Below the pieces are notes generated by a model. That model saw nothing but the letters and a program-made list of their open reading frames with translations. It was not told the origin of the DNA and ran no database searches. From Lachnospiraceae bacterium (lineage in GTDB: Bacteria; Bacillota; Clostridia; Lachnospirales; Lachnospiraceae), in the NCBI GenBank assembly GCA_017399685.1, contig JAFQBM010000004.1:1-64000 (forward strand): a stretch of DNA of 64,000 nucleotides, in the 5' to 3' direction. The position numbers were made by a program, and so were the translations under genes. The stretch's first letter is position 1, and every line of letters begins with the position of its first letter. This document shows positions 27,501 through 35,575 of this stretch, one piece after another.

Positions 27501-30500
27501 ATCACCGTTAATTAATGGATTTGAGTTGATTAATGGTGCAGCTTTGGATGCTACGGTTTTGACTGATGGCAGAGTCAGGATAAATGATAATAAACAAGAG
27601 AGTACTAGTTATATAGGTGAAAATAATTACGAGGTACGTATAAACAATGCAGAACAGCTAGAAATCATTGCCTTAGCTTTAAATAGTGATTCTTTATCTG
27701 TATATATAGATGAAAGCCATAGCGATGCGGAGAATCGAACCAATCATCTTAGTGGTTATGATTATACTGCAAAATGTAGGAAAGCAAATTATACAGATGT
27801 AGGATCAGAGGCTGCAAAAAATGGTACAAGTACCGATTGTCAATTTGCTAAAAATTATGATGATGGATGGGTAAACAATGCAAACATTGGCTCAAGTACA
27901 ATGAATTATTATTCTTATCCATATTTATGCTACAAGTATATGCGATTTAATTATGCTTCTGATGATGTAAATAATTATAATTATTATAAGACTACCATTT
28001 GTGAAGTTTCATCCGGTGATGCGGGTAATAAATACATCTCAAAACTAAATAAAGCAGATGAGAATGTAAAACAATATACTACTACATATAAGCTAAGAAG
28101 TAACAGCACAAGTATTTATGATTTATCCGTTTATGGAAATAGTTTTAGAGGTATTGGCGCTTTATATTCAAAAGAATATTCGGATTTTCGCGGAAATTTT
28201 GATGGTGGTGGATTTTCTGTGAAGATTTACATGGAGCGTGATTGGGATCCAACACTTGCCATTACAGGTATGTTTAATTCGTTGACATATCATAACAAAA
28301 ATGCAGAAACTGGCGTAAGCGAAGCTCTCACAATTGAGAATTTTTCTATTGTTGATAGTGTGTTCCAAAATACCATAAATACAGAAACTATGGCGACTGT
28401 AAAATCAACAAATGAACTTCAGGGTGCTTCCTGTGGTGCTGCCACAGGGTCATTAGCCGGAGAAATGGAAGGTGCCTGGGAGATTAAAGATATCACCGTG
28501 AAAAGAGATTCAGCAGAGGCACAAAGTATGGGCTCCTTATATGCTGTTCTAAGAGGTGCAGAATATACAAAAGAATTGGTCTGCGGTGTCCGGGGCTACA
28601 TGAATGTTGGTGGTTTGATTGGACGTATCAATGTTACAGATAATGTATCAACAAGTTATGGAGATGAAACATTACATAAAAGTTCAAATGACATTTCGAT
28701 TAAACGATGCAACATAGTGGGTGTATCTGAAGAGAAGGCAGTCAATATACAAGCAGGTAGTAATTCTTTTGCGGCAGGTGGTTTGATAGGTTCCATCGGT
28801 GCCAATATTAATTCCAGAGAATACAATGCTAATAATAATCTGGAGCGGTTTTTCTATTTTGGTAATGTTATATTTGAAGGATGTTCTGTTACAAACACAA
28901 ATGTACTTGCAAATGATAGTGGATTCTTGGGAGGTTTTGCTGGAACTGTAGGGTATCGTGTTGATCAAAAATACAGAAGTGTAGGTTCTGTTAAAGTAAC
29001 AATAAATACTTCTACGCAGACAAATAATTATTTGTCAAATCTAAAAATTCTTTCGGATACGCAAAATGACACCTATGATAAATATTCAGCTGGAGGAGTG
29101 TTTGGACAGGTTGAGGTTCTTGCAGTAAAGCAATTGGTAACCAAGAATGGCAAAACTTATCGAAACGTTGATATTAATAGCGTTGAAGATGAAAGTTCGA
29201 TTTGGTACACTTACTTAGATAATGTAATTGTTAATAATCAAAGTACAAACGATTCAAATGGAACATATAACCTAAGTAGTAATTCTAACGGAATCGGAGG
29301 TTTGGTTGGATACTTAAATTGTAGAAAAATGTCATTATTTGGTGTAGAGGTGAAGAATTCTTACATAGGGGTATGCGATGGTGTTTATGCAAAAACCAAT
29401 GTGGGAGGTTTGATTGGATTTAGCAGCTCCAATGGAGCATGGTATTCTAAGACTGGTGTTAATTCAGTAGGTTTTTATGCTAATTTTTTAGCAATGTCAT
29501 ATGTAAAAGTAACCAATACTGAAATAAAGTGTGATCAGCCATATGCATCTTCTGGTGGATTTGTAGGTTATTTGTCTAATGATGCTACTAGTATCTGGGG
29601 GGCAGGTTATTCTTATGAAGATGGTGGAAATATCGTTTCACGCATGGGTTATTCCAGATCACAAAATAATACCATTTCTTGCTCCGGAGTTGGTAGTTAT
29701 GCAGGTGGAATTATAGGTTATGCTAAGCCGTCTAGTTATGTTTTGCCAGGACATCCAGATGAAGGTAGCATGACGAATGAGCATTGGATTTGTTATACTG
29801 ATGTTATAAAAAATAAGATTACCTCTGAAACGGAAAATGCAGGTGGTATAGTTGGATATTTTGCGGAAGGAAAAAGTAGTACAAACGATTATTATTATAA
29901 TCACTTGTATGTAGGTGCTATTCGAATTGGAAATCAGGAAGATTTGGATATTGTGGATTATGAACCGATAGAAGGTGATGTTTCAAATCAAATCATAGGT
30001 TTTGAGCATGCGGGAGGATTGTGTGGATTTACGGATGCTATGACAGGTTTGATGTATGTAGGGCCAATTAAGGTCGGCACAATTAATGAAAACAATTATT
30101 ATAATACTATCGCAGGCCGAGTAGCAGGTGGATTAGTTGGTAAGAACTGTTCGAATTATGAGTATTTTTCAACCGGTGATATTGAAATTCTTCAAAACCG
30201 GATTGCAGGAACATCTACAAAATCGCATTCGTTGGATGGTCAGGTTACAGTAAGTGGTGGTGTTTGTGGTGTAAGATATTATAATAAAGCCGTTGCAATA
30301 AAAGCTTCGTATAAGATAAAGAACAATGTAATTGTCTCAACAGGAAGAGCAAATGAAACACTAGAAAACTATGTAAAATTCTCCTGTGGTGGTGTTTATG
30401 GAAAAGTGGATTGGAATACTAACAGTAATTATTCTAATAGTAATAAACAATATTTTGATGATATGGTATTGTCAAACAACAGTATTGGTTATTATAAGAT

Positions 30501-33500
30501 TCCTTCCATAGATAATACCGATGATTTGAATTTGATTGTAGGTAAAATAAATGAGTTGACAAATGAATCGGATACGGTATGTTTGTTAAAACGAAGTAGT
30601 AGTGGTTTTACGTATGATAACTGGCGAAACTTTGATATCAATGAACTCAATGTAGGAGATTACGCTGATCGAATTGGTGTATTTTTCGGGGAATATACGG
30701 ATGCAGCATTATATAATCTGCATTGTATGATTTTAAGACCAGAGGTTGAATTTTCTGAAAATATTGGTTCCATTCCTGCTGTTGAGGTAGGTCAGACAAA
30801 GAGTTCTTACCGTGTAACTACTTCGCCATCAGAATATGGAACGGCGTATCCTTATGGTTACCGGGCAAAATGTCATATTATCTCTTTGGATGATTATTTG
30901 GATGAAAATGATCAAATGATTGATATTTCAAATAGCGAAGATAGTATCCTGCCTAATTTGCATACTTCTGTATTAATGCAACATGGTTCCACTGAAGCTC
31001 CACAGTATGAAACCGAATATTTCTTTGGTGGAATTGAAAAGATTGTTTCAGAATATGAAGCGGTGAAAAATATTCAAACAACGGGTTCTGACGATGGTTC
31101 TGCAACGGTTTCCACGGAAGAGGCTACGTATGCATTTTTGACATCCAGACGATTAGACATTACATTAGGAGGCACTGAAAATAGTAATTTGGTTTGTGCT
31201 TCCCCTGATAAGGATGATTATTTTGAAACAACTTATGTACATGATGAAAACAAGTATAATGGTGTGCCTGTTATTGAAGTAAATGGACAGTCAGTTCAAT
31301 ACATAGGTGACTATGTAGCGGAAATTCTAACAAACGGTGGTGGTATTTGCAATGGCAGTAATACCTTTAAGAGTTTTTTAACCATTTCCTGTGTAAATGC
31401 TTACATTGCTCCGGATGGAACAATATATGCTGTTGGTGATAATAATGTAGTAGGTGATACTGGAGTAAATCATAATGCAAGTATTGTAGTTACGGATAAT
31501 GAATTATCGTCGCAGGATTGTCCTTATGATGTTGTAATTGAACAAGGTAATGATAAGTACTATACGATTTCTTTATTATGTTATACGTATCATTCTTACA
31601 GTTATGACCAGACAGAGAAGAAAGAAACCATTTATATTCCTGTTTTTGTTACTAAGAAAGTAACCGTAAACAGCTATTTAAGTATCTTAGAAGGCGAAGA
31701 ATATTCATTAGAGCAGGCTGTTACCAATGGATACAAAGATAATGTCGTAATTTCTCATGATAGTACCTATACTGTTTATTCTGAGTTTGTATATGACGAT
31801 GTTCGTAAAGAAGATGGATTTAGCGATATTGAAATCGAAAAGACATTGGTGTTCGAAACAAATAAAGCGGATGGATACGAAGCAATCAATATGCAGTCCG
31901 GAACAAAATATACATTAATTGATGTCCAAACCGGAAAAGAGTATTATTATATGGTTCCAGAAGGAGGAGTTTCAGAAATACCATTTTCTTCTTTCGTGGA
32001 TGCTGATGGTGAACCATATTCTCAACGAAATATTGGAGATGGAATCACTACAACCAAAACGGACTATACATCCATTACTTATAAAGATTCTACAGCTTCT
32101 CAGGATACCTTTGAGGGGGAAGTTGGATTAGAACGATTCTTTATCGTTGTGCGTCCATCCGGGAAAGATAATAATATGTCATTCCGATTGTCCATTAAAA
32201 CGAAAGCGGTAGATGCCAATGATGAGGATAAGGAAGAATCTGTTAGAAAATTCCTTGCTGAAGGAGTAAATATAACGAATATTTACGGACCGCTTATCGG
32301 TTTTGAAGGCCTTACTTCTGTGGATAATGTTTTAACAGGAACGGAAGGTGTAACTGAAATAACAGGAAAAATAAGCAGGGACGAAACCCTTAAAGTGGAT
32401 GGTAGAATCCGTGTCAGTGTTGTTCCTGAAAATGATCCTAATAGTGCCAGAGGTGGTAGTCCATATTGGATTAACAAGGCAAATGGAAATACCATTGATA
32501 GTGCAAATGCAGGAAAGTACTTAGAAATTGGTGTAACATTAATTGATGAAGATGGTCAGGAAGTACAATGGCCGGAAGGTACGAATATTATCATAAACGG
32601 AGGGAATCCAAAGCCGTTGCAAGGTAATTCTGTCATTTATACCTACAAGGATAATGGAGAAACGTTTGCATTTGATACCTTATCTCATGATATCGCAAAC
32701 GGAGAGTGGTACTATTATAATGTAAGTGGTGACGATAATACACCTGAGTATCGCTGGATTACTTACGATTCAGACGGAAAATGGTACTATAAAGAATATC
32801 AAAAGGATGCGAATGGAAATTTAAATTTATCAACGGTTAAACTTGACGATAGTTTTGTGTTTGATAATGATAAAATCATCGTTTCTAACCAGTGCCATTT
32901 AGAGTTTGATTTTTCTGTTGCAGACATTAAGGATTATGCAGGAAAAAGTTATACTGTTAGAATCAATCTGTATCGTTCCTCTGATCCTGAGTTCCCATTA
33001 GAAGAAGCAGGTGTGGCAGTAGCAGATGGTAGTATCAGGGAGTATGCAAAGACAATTTTTGCAGAAGGTGCTGCTGATTTAGCCGCTGCGATTACTCCGG
33101 ATGATTTATTGGATCTTGGTATTAACTTATATCATAATAGCCAGACACTGCATGAAATTCCATTTTCAAATAAACTTGATTTTACGGATTTAATCAGTGA
33201 GAAGGAGCCAAAATTATCAGCAGATGTTGCTGACTGTGCGGCTCAAAAGTATATGGTTACTTATCGGATTTATAAAAAGACGAAGAAATCAGATGGAAGT
33301 GGATATCAGTATGACTTGGTTTCCTTAAATGATGCTAATTCTCCATTTACGTTATATGAAATTGCTATAAATGGCGAAAATCAGACAGAAACCATAATAC
33401 CAATAAAGGAAATTACCTTGGAGGATGGAACGAAAGAATATGCGTTTGTAACTTCACAGGAATTTACAGCAGATGAAATCAAAGCTGGTACCGAGGGTAA

Positions 33501-33693
33501 AACAGCATATGTTACAAGTTGGAAAATGAAATTAGCAATCAACAGTACGAATATGACAGAAACTGATTTAGCAAATTATAAGATAGAAGCAACTTATCTG
33601 CCATATGAAGGTGAACAACCATCTTCAGACAGTGAATCTACGCTAAAAGATTATTTCATTTTTACCATCGCGAAACTAAAAACAGATTTCTAA
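21523..33693 (+). CDS. Giant secreted repeat protein (4056 residues), predicted beta-helical adhesin
   Basis: One uninterrupted frame with CGGAGG before the ATG. A basic start and one hydrophobic segment (about 8-32) serve for export. Residues ~250-2960 hold dozens of AGGLFG / GGLIG / GGIIG motifs, the GLUG-like repeats of parallel beta-helix surface proteins. Five blocks begin with a pattern like IESYADWAKL, IENVSQFMTL or INNAEQLEII and run to F-x-G-x-[FVI]-x-G; they start near 21820, 23950, 25495, 26590 and 27628. Residues ~3000-4056 lack these repeats and look like a string of beta domains. There is no LPxTG, SLH, choline-binding or LysM motif and no C-terminal helix, so anchoring must rely on the N-terminal helix or on partner proteins of the cluster. 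Probably an adhesin or fibre-tip/sheath protein (inference). Confidence 0.8.
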   Translation: MNKNRKKMICLIYLSIIIGGFGFVGFSPMLADLLKKASAQNEGEIGENIVLTEQNTEDLQSTQESHDTLTIDDTIYAVSAGEGENYVSLSTIESVDNLTAGTNYKIESYADWAKLYDFSQGSTLKDMIFWLYYPDQSTTSKPWDLNSTYIQTGIGSQEYPFSGIIKPFYTDMTIKTSVPLFSYLSSDAIIGNASHSNNPLTIANIISSSVEGNGAGGLATNYVIQSGETITLGGTQSKLQNLKITGTIDVKGAAGGLFGIVSLSDTAGAAIDLNSDSISLNGITEVKGYIAGGLFGEVSGNITMTLNSMPSVAAMVNGYYDSNTKYGIYEDGMVSQMKICAGGLIGKMTNEAVLQTHTSDNGESIEDVTYLLIRNKVKSAGISGGLVGAIQNSTINVSYIEKDSVESTSSVESYVWARYIGGGFIGLADSSKIELDNLKLNADIKVCYTGAKIKSSAGGIIGKYITDSEDKNSYLKISNISTGNTQRLDTTATDTTQRIMVHSSASNNNNCGGIIGSCNGNQVEFKNINLSPDSYNVSLNYAIWTPDVPDNKGKEAATSYVIAGAVAGSLSGMSIEIADVVFDLRCTNNVNGNGLAGCFVGDIAGRVGIDQSVVYLESENIEKINTVYTPTKMKISNISVKNSYVYSAYKYQGGLFGYVGKGALICLSDTIDISQIPFATLTSSNSNFADRYTAWAIYVMLAPEVNGGSRGLIAGYAEESLIYFEEGSVVTKSIRQDETGDLVSNMLDSDGKTYVTFEPDNSIYYDYVIDDIGNTGSVFQNFSEDGSKIIQYDNTYGQEVTGTIENSEGKYVIDSLGDALRLAIAGQAYDSETGELIFTSGCFEEGITISNILSADYLITADLNLGDANILSFLRNDAASGFSGSVEGQATDGVYPTITMNSVSRQKSGGLYPLLKSDSSDDPVSFKNLTLDGYLYYHLGSYNTTTGKSEGGSGSIAARAIGSCSFENITIKTKMKGDMYNTIYNSQKMYCHGGLIGEYQLDGGTLNVIGCEFSPIITTVRSNNFIGGMIGRIDTSGKVGNININNCTVGANITADSNYLLLKSTDEQNKFHARSAGLISFIGNDYADMYKINTQWAKFYPGTVEDNTYAYIDINDIEIKDASLDLTAANSQYVNISGGLFGYAWCNVETTMDNITIEGCEINSLGYVGGLVSFVAGKFDVSNITLKSLAMTSVDGGRSYSGLLFGNGECAYITLDQSTYNIDTPADVTITNYSDNFDEIVGSNVLWTFSHYNNQEFESAIYEEYRDGGIVNIINSNFSDFASSNSGYQSYVNRVCTTTNQYTRYYYNLFTDNDGSWNLGSGDLNIDSPKKLMAWHVGNYANTTLTRFFAPYFGGNTSYRDSKSVTMSGTLDMNGYSLYPTSVDGVQINGSGAAIILYGEEISDLENQLKTNSSSLVYRNNDWITKTDSTYTQVKTQHYLMHSALLYCVNGAGLSGLTMKGTVANNSKNSGSLIGGYANGNITISNIVFDGLRISHYKDRNNSNDEQNSAGLMLGQIGIKGWNSVSSSVNISGITMEGYDGISVGTAAAALISTVGNSETKDVQISFTDMKLMDKTATSPFNYASLIYRFEYSSDSKDNKTYGIYTFDYADTVDGSNTRDDHNVTYGEEIKDGLHYDDCYIDDIPEGQDNPLEEAIVEAGSGIYLPYVANNKDIYVNPKSGDITKGCGTYEDPYIIENVSQFMTLFCYLTGEHDTYHSFLQPANNGWKVVPIGGDGNAYECNKSHDDVVATYGVDANFPTVDDMRTAYYMITADIDLVNDGDMNYSALIKRFSGLGSYKYPFSGVIVGQKADGELPEITLPGKDHDYTKYSNLGLVEYMQGAVIKDLNIKNNGWAIVTNSTGGVAAIILGGDNIIDNVTVSMEIRINNAIAGGYVGNIKNGSLILRNMESKNVVAGCKFFNHYTNANNNNKADCYTQAAVSEHKGLLTTNNQVGLLVGKIEDGYVLYDGSEFGSDAKVLTNDVVNATGLEGEVSPLINGFELINGAALDATVLTDGRVRINDNKQESTSYIGENNYEVRINNAEQLEIIALALNSDSLSVYIDESHSDAENRTNHLSGYDYTAKCRKANYTDVGSEAAKNGTSTDCQFAKNYDDGWVNNANIGSSTMNYYSYPYLCYKYMRFNYASDDVNNYNYYKTTICEVSSGDAGNKYISKLNKADENVKQYTTTYKLRSNSTSIYDLSVYGNSFRGIGALYSKEYSDFRGNFDGGGFSVKIYMERDWDPTLAITGMFNSLTYHNKNAETGVSEALTIENFSIVDSVFQNTINTETMATVKSTNELQGASCGAATGSLAGEMEGAWEIKDITVKRDSAEAQSMGSLYAVLRGAEYTKELVCGVRGYMNVGGLIGRINVTDNVSTSYGDETLHKSSNDISIKRCNIVGVSEEKAVNIQAGSNSFAAGGLIGSIGANINSREYNANNNLERFFYFGNVIFEGCSVTNTNVLANDSGFLGGFAGTVGYRVDQKYRSVGSVKVTINTSTQTNNYLSNLKILSDTQNDTYDKYSAGGVFGQVEVLAVKQLVTKNGKTYRNVDINSVEDESSIWYTYLDNVIVNNQSTNDSNGTYNLSSNSNGIGGLVGYLNCRKMSLFGVEVKNSYIGVCDGVYAKTNVGGLIGFSSSNGAWYSKTGVNSVGFYANFLAMSYVKVTNTEIKCDQPYASSGGFVGYLSNDATSIWGAGYSYEDGGNIVSRMGYSRSQNNTISCSGVGSYAGGIIGYAKPSSYVLPGHPDEGSMTNEHWICYTDVIKNKITSETENAGGIVGYFAEGKSSTNDYYYNHLYVGAIRIGNQEDLDIVDYEPIEGDVSNQIIGFEHAGGLCGFTDAMTGLMYVGPIKVGTINENNYYNTIAGRVAGGLVGKNCSNYEYFSTGDIEILQNRIAGTSTKSHSLDGQVTVSGGVCGVRYYNKAVAIKASYKIKNNVIVSTGRANETLENYVKFSCGGVYGKVDWNTNSNYSNSNKQYFDDMVLSNNSIGYYKIPSIDNTDDLNLIVGKINELTNESDTVCLLKRSSSGFTYDNWRNFDINELNVGDYADRIGVFFGEYTDAALYNLHCMILRPEVEFSENIGSIPAVEVGQTKSSYRVTTSPSEYGTAYPYGYRAKCHIISLDDYLDENDQMIDISNSEDSILPNLHTSVLMQHGSTEAPQYETEYFFGGIEKIVSEYEAVKNIQTTGSDDGSATVSTEEATYAFLTSRRLDITLGGTENSNLVCASPDKDDYFETTYVHDENKYNGVPVIEVNGQSVQYIGDYVAEILTNGGGICNGSNTFKSFLTISCVNAYIAPDGTIYAVGDNNVVGDTGVNHNASIVVTDNELSSQDCPYDVVIEQGNDKYYTISLLCYTYHSYSYDQTEKKETIYIPVFVTKKVTVNSYLSILEGEEYSLEQAVTNGYKDNVVISHDSTYTVYSEFVYDDVRKEDGFSDIEIEKTLVFETNKADGYEAINMQSGTKYTLIDVQTGKEYYYMVPEGGVSEIPFSSFVDADGEPYSQRNIGDGITTTKTDYTSITYKDSTASQDTFEGEVGLERFFIVVRPSGKDNNMSFRLSIKTKAVDANDEDKEESVRKFLAEGVNITNIYGPLIGFEGLTSVDNVLTGTEGVTEITGKISRDETLKVDGRIRVSVVPENDPNSARGGSPYWINKANGNTIDSANAGKYLEIGVTLIDEDGQEVQWPEGTNIIINGGNPKPLQGNSVIYTYKDNGETFAFDTLSHDIANGEWYYYNVSGDDNTPEYRWITYDSDGKWYYKEYQKDANGNLNLSTVKLDDSFVFDNDKIIVSNQCHLEFDFSVADIKDYAGKSYTVRINLYRSSDPEFPLEEAGVAVADGSIREYAKTIFAEGAADLAAAITPDDLLDLGINLYHNSQTLHEIPFSNKLDFTDLISEKEPKLSADVADCAAQKYMVTYRIYKKTKKSDGSGYQYDLVSLNDANSPFTLYEIAINGENQTETIIPIKEITLEDGTKEYAFVTSQEFTADEIKAGTEGKTAYVTSWKMKLAINSTNMTETDLANYKIEATYLPYEGEQPSSDSESTLKDYFIFTIAKLKTDF

Positions 33694-33717
33694 ATCTGAA
33701 AAAAGAAGTAAAAGAAA

Positions 33718-33754
33718 AAGTCAGTAGACGTAAAAATCTACTGACTTCTTTTTG
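33718..33754. terminator. Strong terminator at the end of the surface cluster, possibly bidirectional
   Basis: AAGTCAGTAGA pairs perfectly with TCTACTGACTT around an 8-nt loop, followed by CTTTTTG. An A-rich stretch on the other side gives a T-rich tail for the convergent minus-strand gene. It lies between the two convergent genes. Confidence 0.9.
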
Positions 33755-33828
33755 TTTACATAGTTTTTAGATGAAGATTACTTCTTAATCCTGGTGCATA
33801 CATCAAATGACAGATTATTTCGGCTGAA

Positions 33829-35388
33829 TTAACTGATATTCAACTGTTCCTCATGAGTCTTAAAGAACTGCACAATCAAATCCAAATCCTTTTCATAATC
33901 TTCGAAAGTAGGATAGTACTCATCCGGACGGTATAATGCACTAACCAGAGTTTTATTCAACTGGTCAAAGGATTTTAAATCAACCGGTTTTGAAAAATGA
34001 TATCCCTGTCCGATATCACATCCAATTTCTAATAGGAAATTCGCCTGTTCTTCGGTTTCGATACCTTCAGTAATTACCGTAAAATCTAATTCTTTAGCCA
34101 TAGCAATCAGATATCTTAAAATAGTCAAACCTTCTTCACTATTGGCATTTTTAGAGAGGAAGGAACGGTCAAGCTTGATTCGGTCAATTGGAAGGTCTTT
34201 TAATAAATTAAGTGGTGAATTTAAACTTCCAAAATTATCAATACAAAGGATAAAACCTTCGTTATGTAATCGTTCAATAATGTTTTTAATCTGGTCTGTA
34301 ACATTAGACAAACCACGTTCCGGAATTTCTAATACCAGCATATCATGACGAATCAGATAGCGGTCAGATAATTCAATCAGATAATCAATGAACTTTTCGT
34401 TTTGTAAGTGGGTAGGAGAGATGTTCATGGTAATTGGTGTTGGTTCAATTTTATTATCAATCCAACGACGGATGGTTTTTAAACATTCTTCCCACATATA
34501 ATAGTCCAATTTTTGAATCAATGAGGTACTTTCAAACAATGGAAGGAAAGCATAAGGGGATAAGATTCCTTTTCCCGGATAATCCCAACGTACCAAGGCT
34601 TCTGCACTAATGATTTTATAAGAATGTAAATCATACATAGGTTGTAAGTACATCATGAATTTATGGTCGTCTAAGGCTTGTTCCATTTCTTCACTCATTT
34701 TTTTATTGGTTAAAAATGTTTCATTTAGTTCATTTGTGAAAAATTTATAACAGACATCGTCCGTTTCTTTTACAAACTTTTGGGCCAAAGTGGCACAGTT
34801 TACCATGTCCATAATTTTTTCTTTGGTGTCCTGAATTCTATAGATACCAAATGCTGCCTTAATCTGAACGTTGTCATCATAGTGTATCAGACGGTGGGAT
34901 AAAGTCTCAATTAAATTTATCACATAAGCATCATCATAATTTACCGTCAGGATACAAAAAAGATTCGAATAAATTTGTGCATAAATATGTCTTCCTGCTG
35001 TTTTACTTAAAGTTTGTGCAGTGTAATAGACAACTTTATCACCTTCCGTAGGTCCAAATAACTGATTGATTTTACCAATATTACTGATATTAAACGCAAT
35101 CAAAGTAAAATTAGGTGTTGTTTCATACTCTGCGGCAAATGCTTCCGCTCCTTTGGTAAGGAAATAGTCAATGTTCCAAATATTCGTGGTTGCGTTAATA
35201 TATGCAATATTTTGTAAGTCATCAATTTTCTTTGTGGAAGTACTTACCTGATTCTCATATTTTTTTTCTAAAGTTTCTAATTCCTTCGTCTGATATTTGT
35301 AATATGCTTTCATCAAATCATAACGATAATAAAGATATCCTAATGCAGCAATCAGTACGATAATAAGAAAAATACCAAATAACGGCAT
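33829..35388 (-). CDS. Membrane GGDEF-EAL protein, both domains degenerate
   Basis: A 519-residue protein with an N-terminal transmembrane helix (~5-22), a coiled coil (~30-62), a GGDEF-like domain (~65-225) and an EAL-like domain (~235-490). The GGDEF site reads IYSNLFC, so diguanylate cyclase activity is not expected. In the EAL domain AEALVRW and the later TEGIE are present, but ITE becomes IPE and the DDFGTG loop becomes DNFGSL, losing the second aspartate. It is therefore probably a c-di-GMP sensor or a weak enzyme rather than an active phosphodiesterase. AGGAGGGATGAT precedes the ATG. It converges on the giant surface-protein gene, suggesting local regulation (inference). Confidence 0.82.
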   Translation of the reverse strand: MPLFGIFLIIVLIAALGYLYYRYDLMKAYYKYQTKELETLEKKYENQVSTSTKKIDDLQNIAYINATTNIWNIDYFLTKGAEAFAAEYETTPNFTLIAFNISNIGKINQLFGPTEGDKVVYYTAQTLSKTAGRHIYAQIYSNLFCILTVNYDDAYVINLIETLSHRLIHYDDNVQIKAAFGIYRIQDTKEKIMDMVNCATLAQKFVKETDDVCYKFFTNELNETFLTNKKMSEEMEQALDDHKFMMYLQPMYDLHSYKIISAEALVRWDYPGKGILSPYAFLPLFESTSLIQKLDYYMWEECLKTIRRWIDNKIEPTPITMNISPTHLQNEKFIDYLIELSDRYLIRHDMLVLEIPERGLSNVTDQIKNIIERLHNEGFILCIDNFGSLNSPLNLLKDLPIDRIKLDRSFLSKNANSEEGLTILRYLIAMAKELDFTVITEGIETEEQANFLLEIGCDIGQGYHFSKPVDLKSFDQLNKTLVSALYRPDEYYPTFEDYEKDLDLIVQFFKTHEEQLNIS

Positions 35389-35465
35389 ATCATCCCTCCT
35401 AAAATAAATGCTGGACTTGTCTATTTTTGGAAAAAGAAAAGACAGATATTCCGGACATTTTTAAA

Positions 35466-35494
35466 TTGACACAAAAATGTGTTTCTATTAATAT
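35466..35494 (+). promoter_or_regulatory. Strong sigma-A promoter for adenosine deaminase
   Basis: TTGACA at 35466-35471 and TAATAT at 35489-35494, spacer 17 bp. The leader that follows contains a small GCAAG/CTTGC hairpin at 35518-35532. Confidence 0.7.
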
Positions 35495-35575
35495 TATATG
35501 AAGAAATGACTTGTTTCGCAAGGAAAACTTGCATATTGATAGGATACTTATTCAAATTAGAATGGAGGGTTTGTT

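Noticed and set aside
22200-30500. CRISPR-like or tandem DNA repeats in the giant gene
   Set aside because: The GGLxG motifs recur at protein level at irregular spacing with varied codons; there is no constant repeat and spacer pattern, and the frame is open throughout.
33400-33693. Cell-wall sorting signal at the end of the giant protein
   Set aside because: No LPxTG-like motif, hydrophobic helix or basic tail; the protein ends IAKLKTDF.
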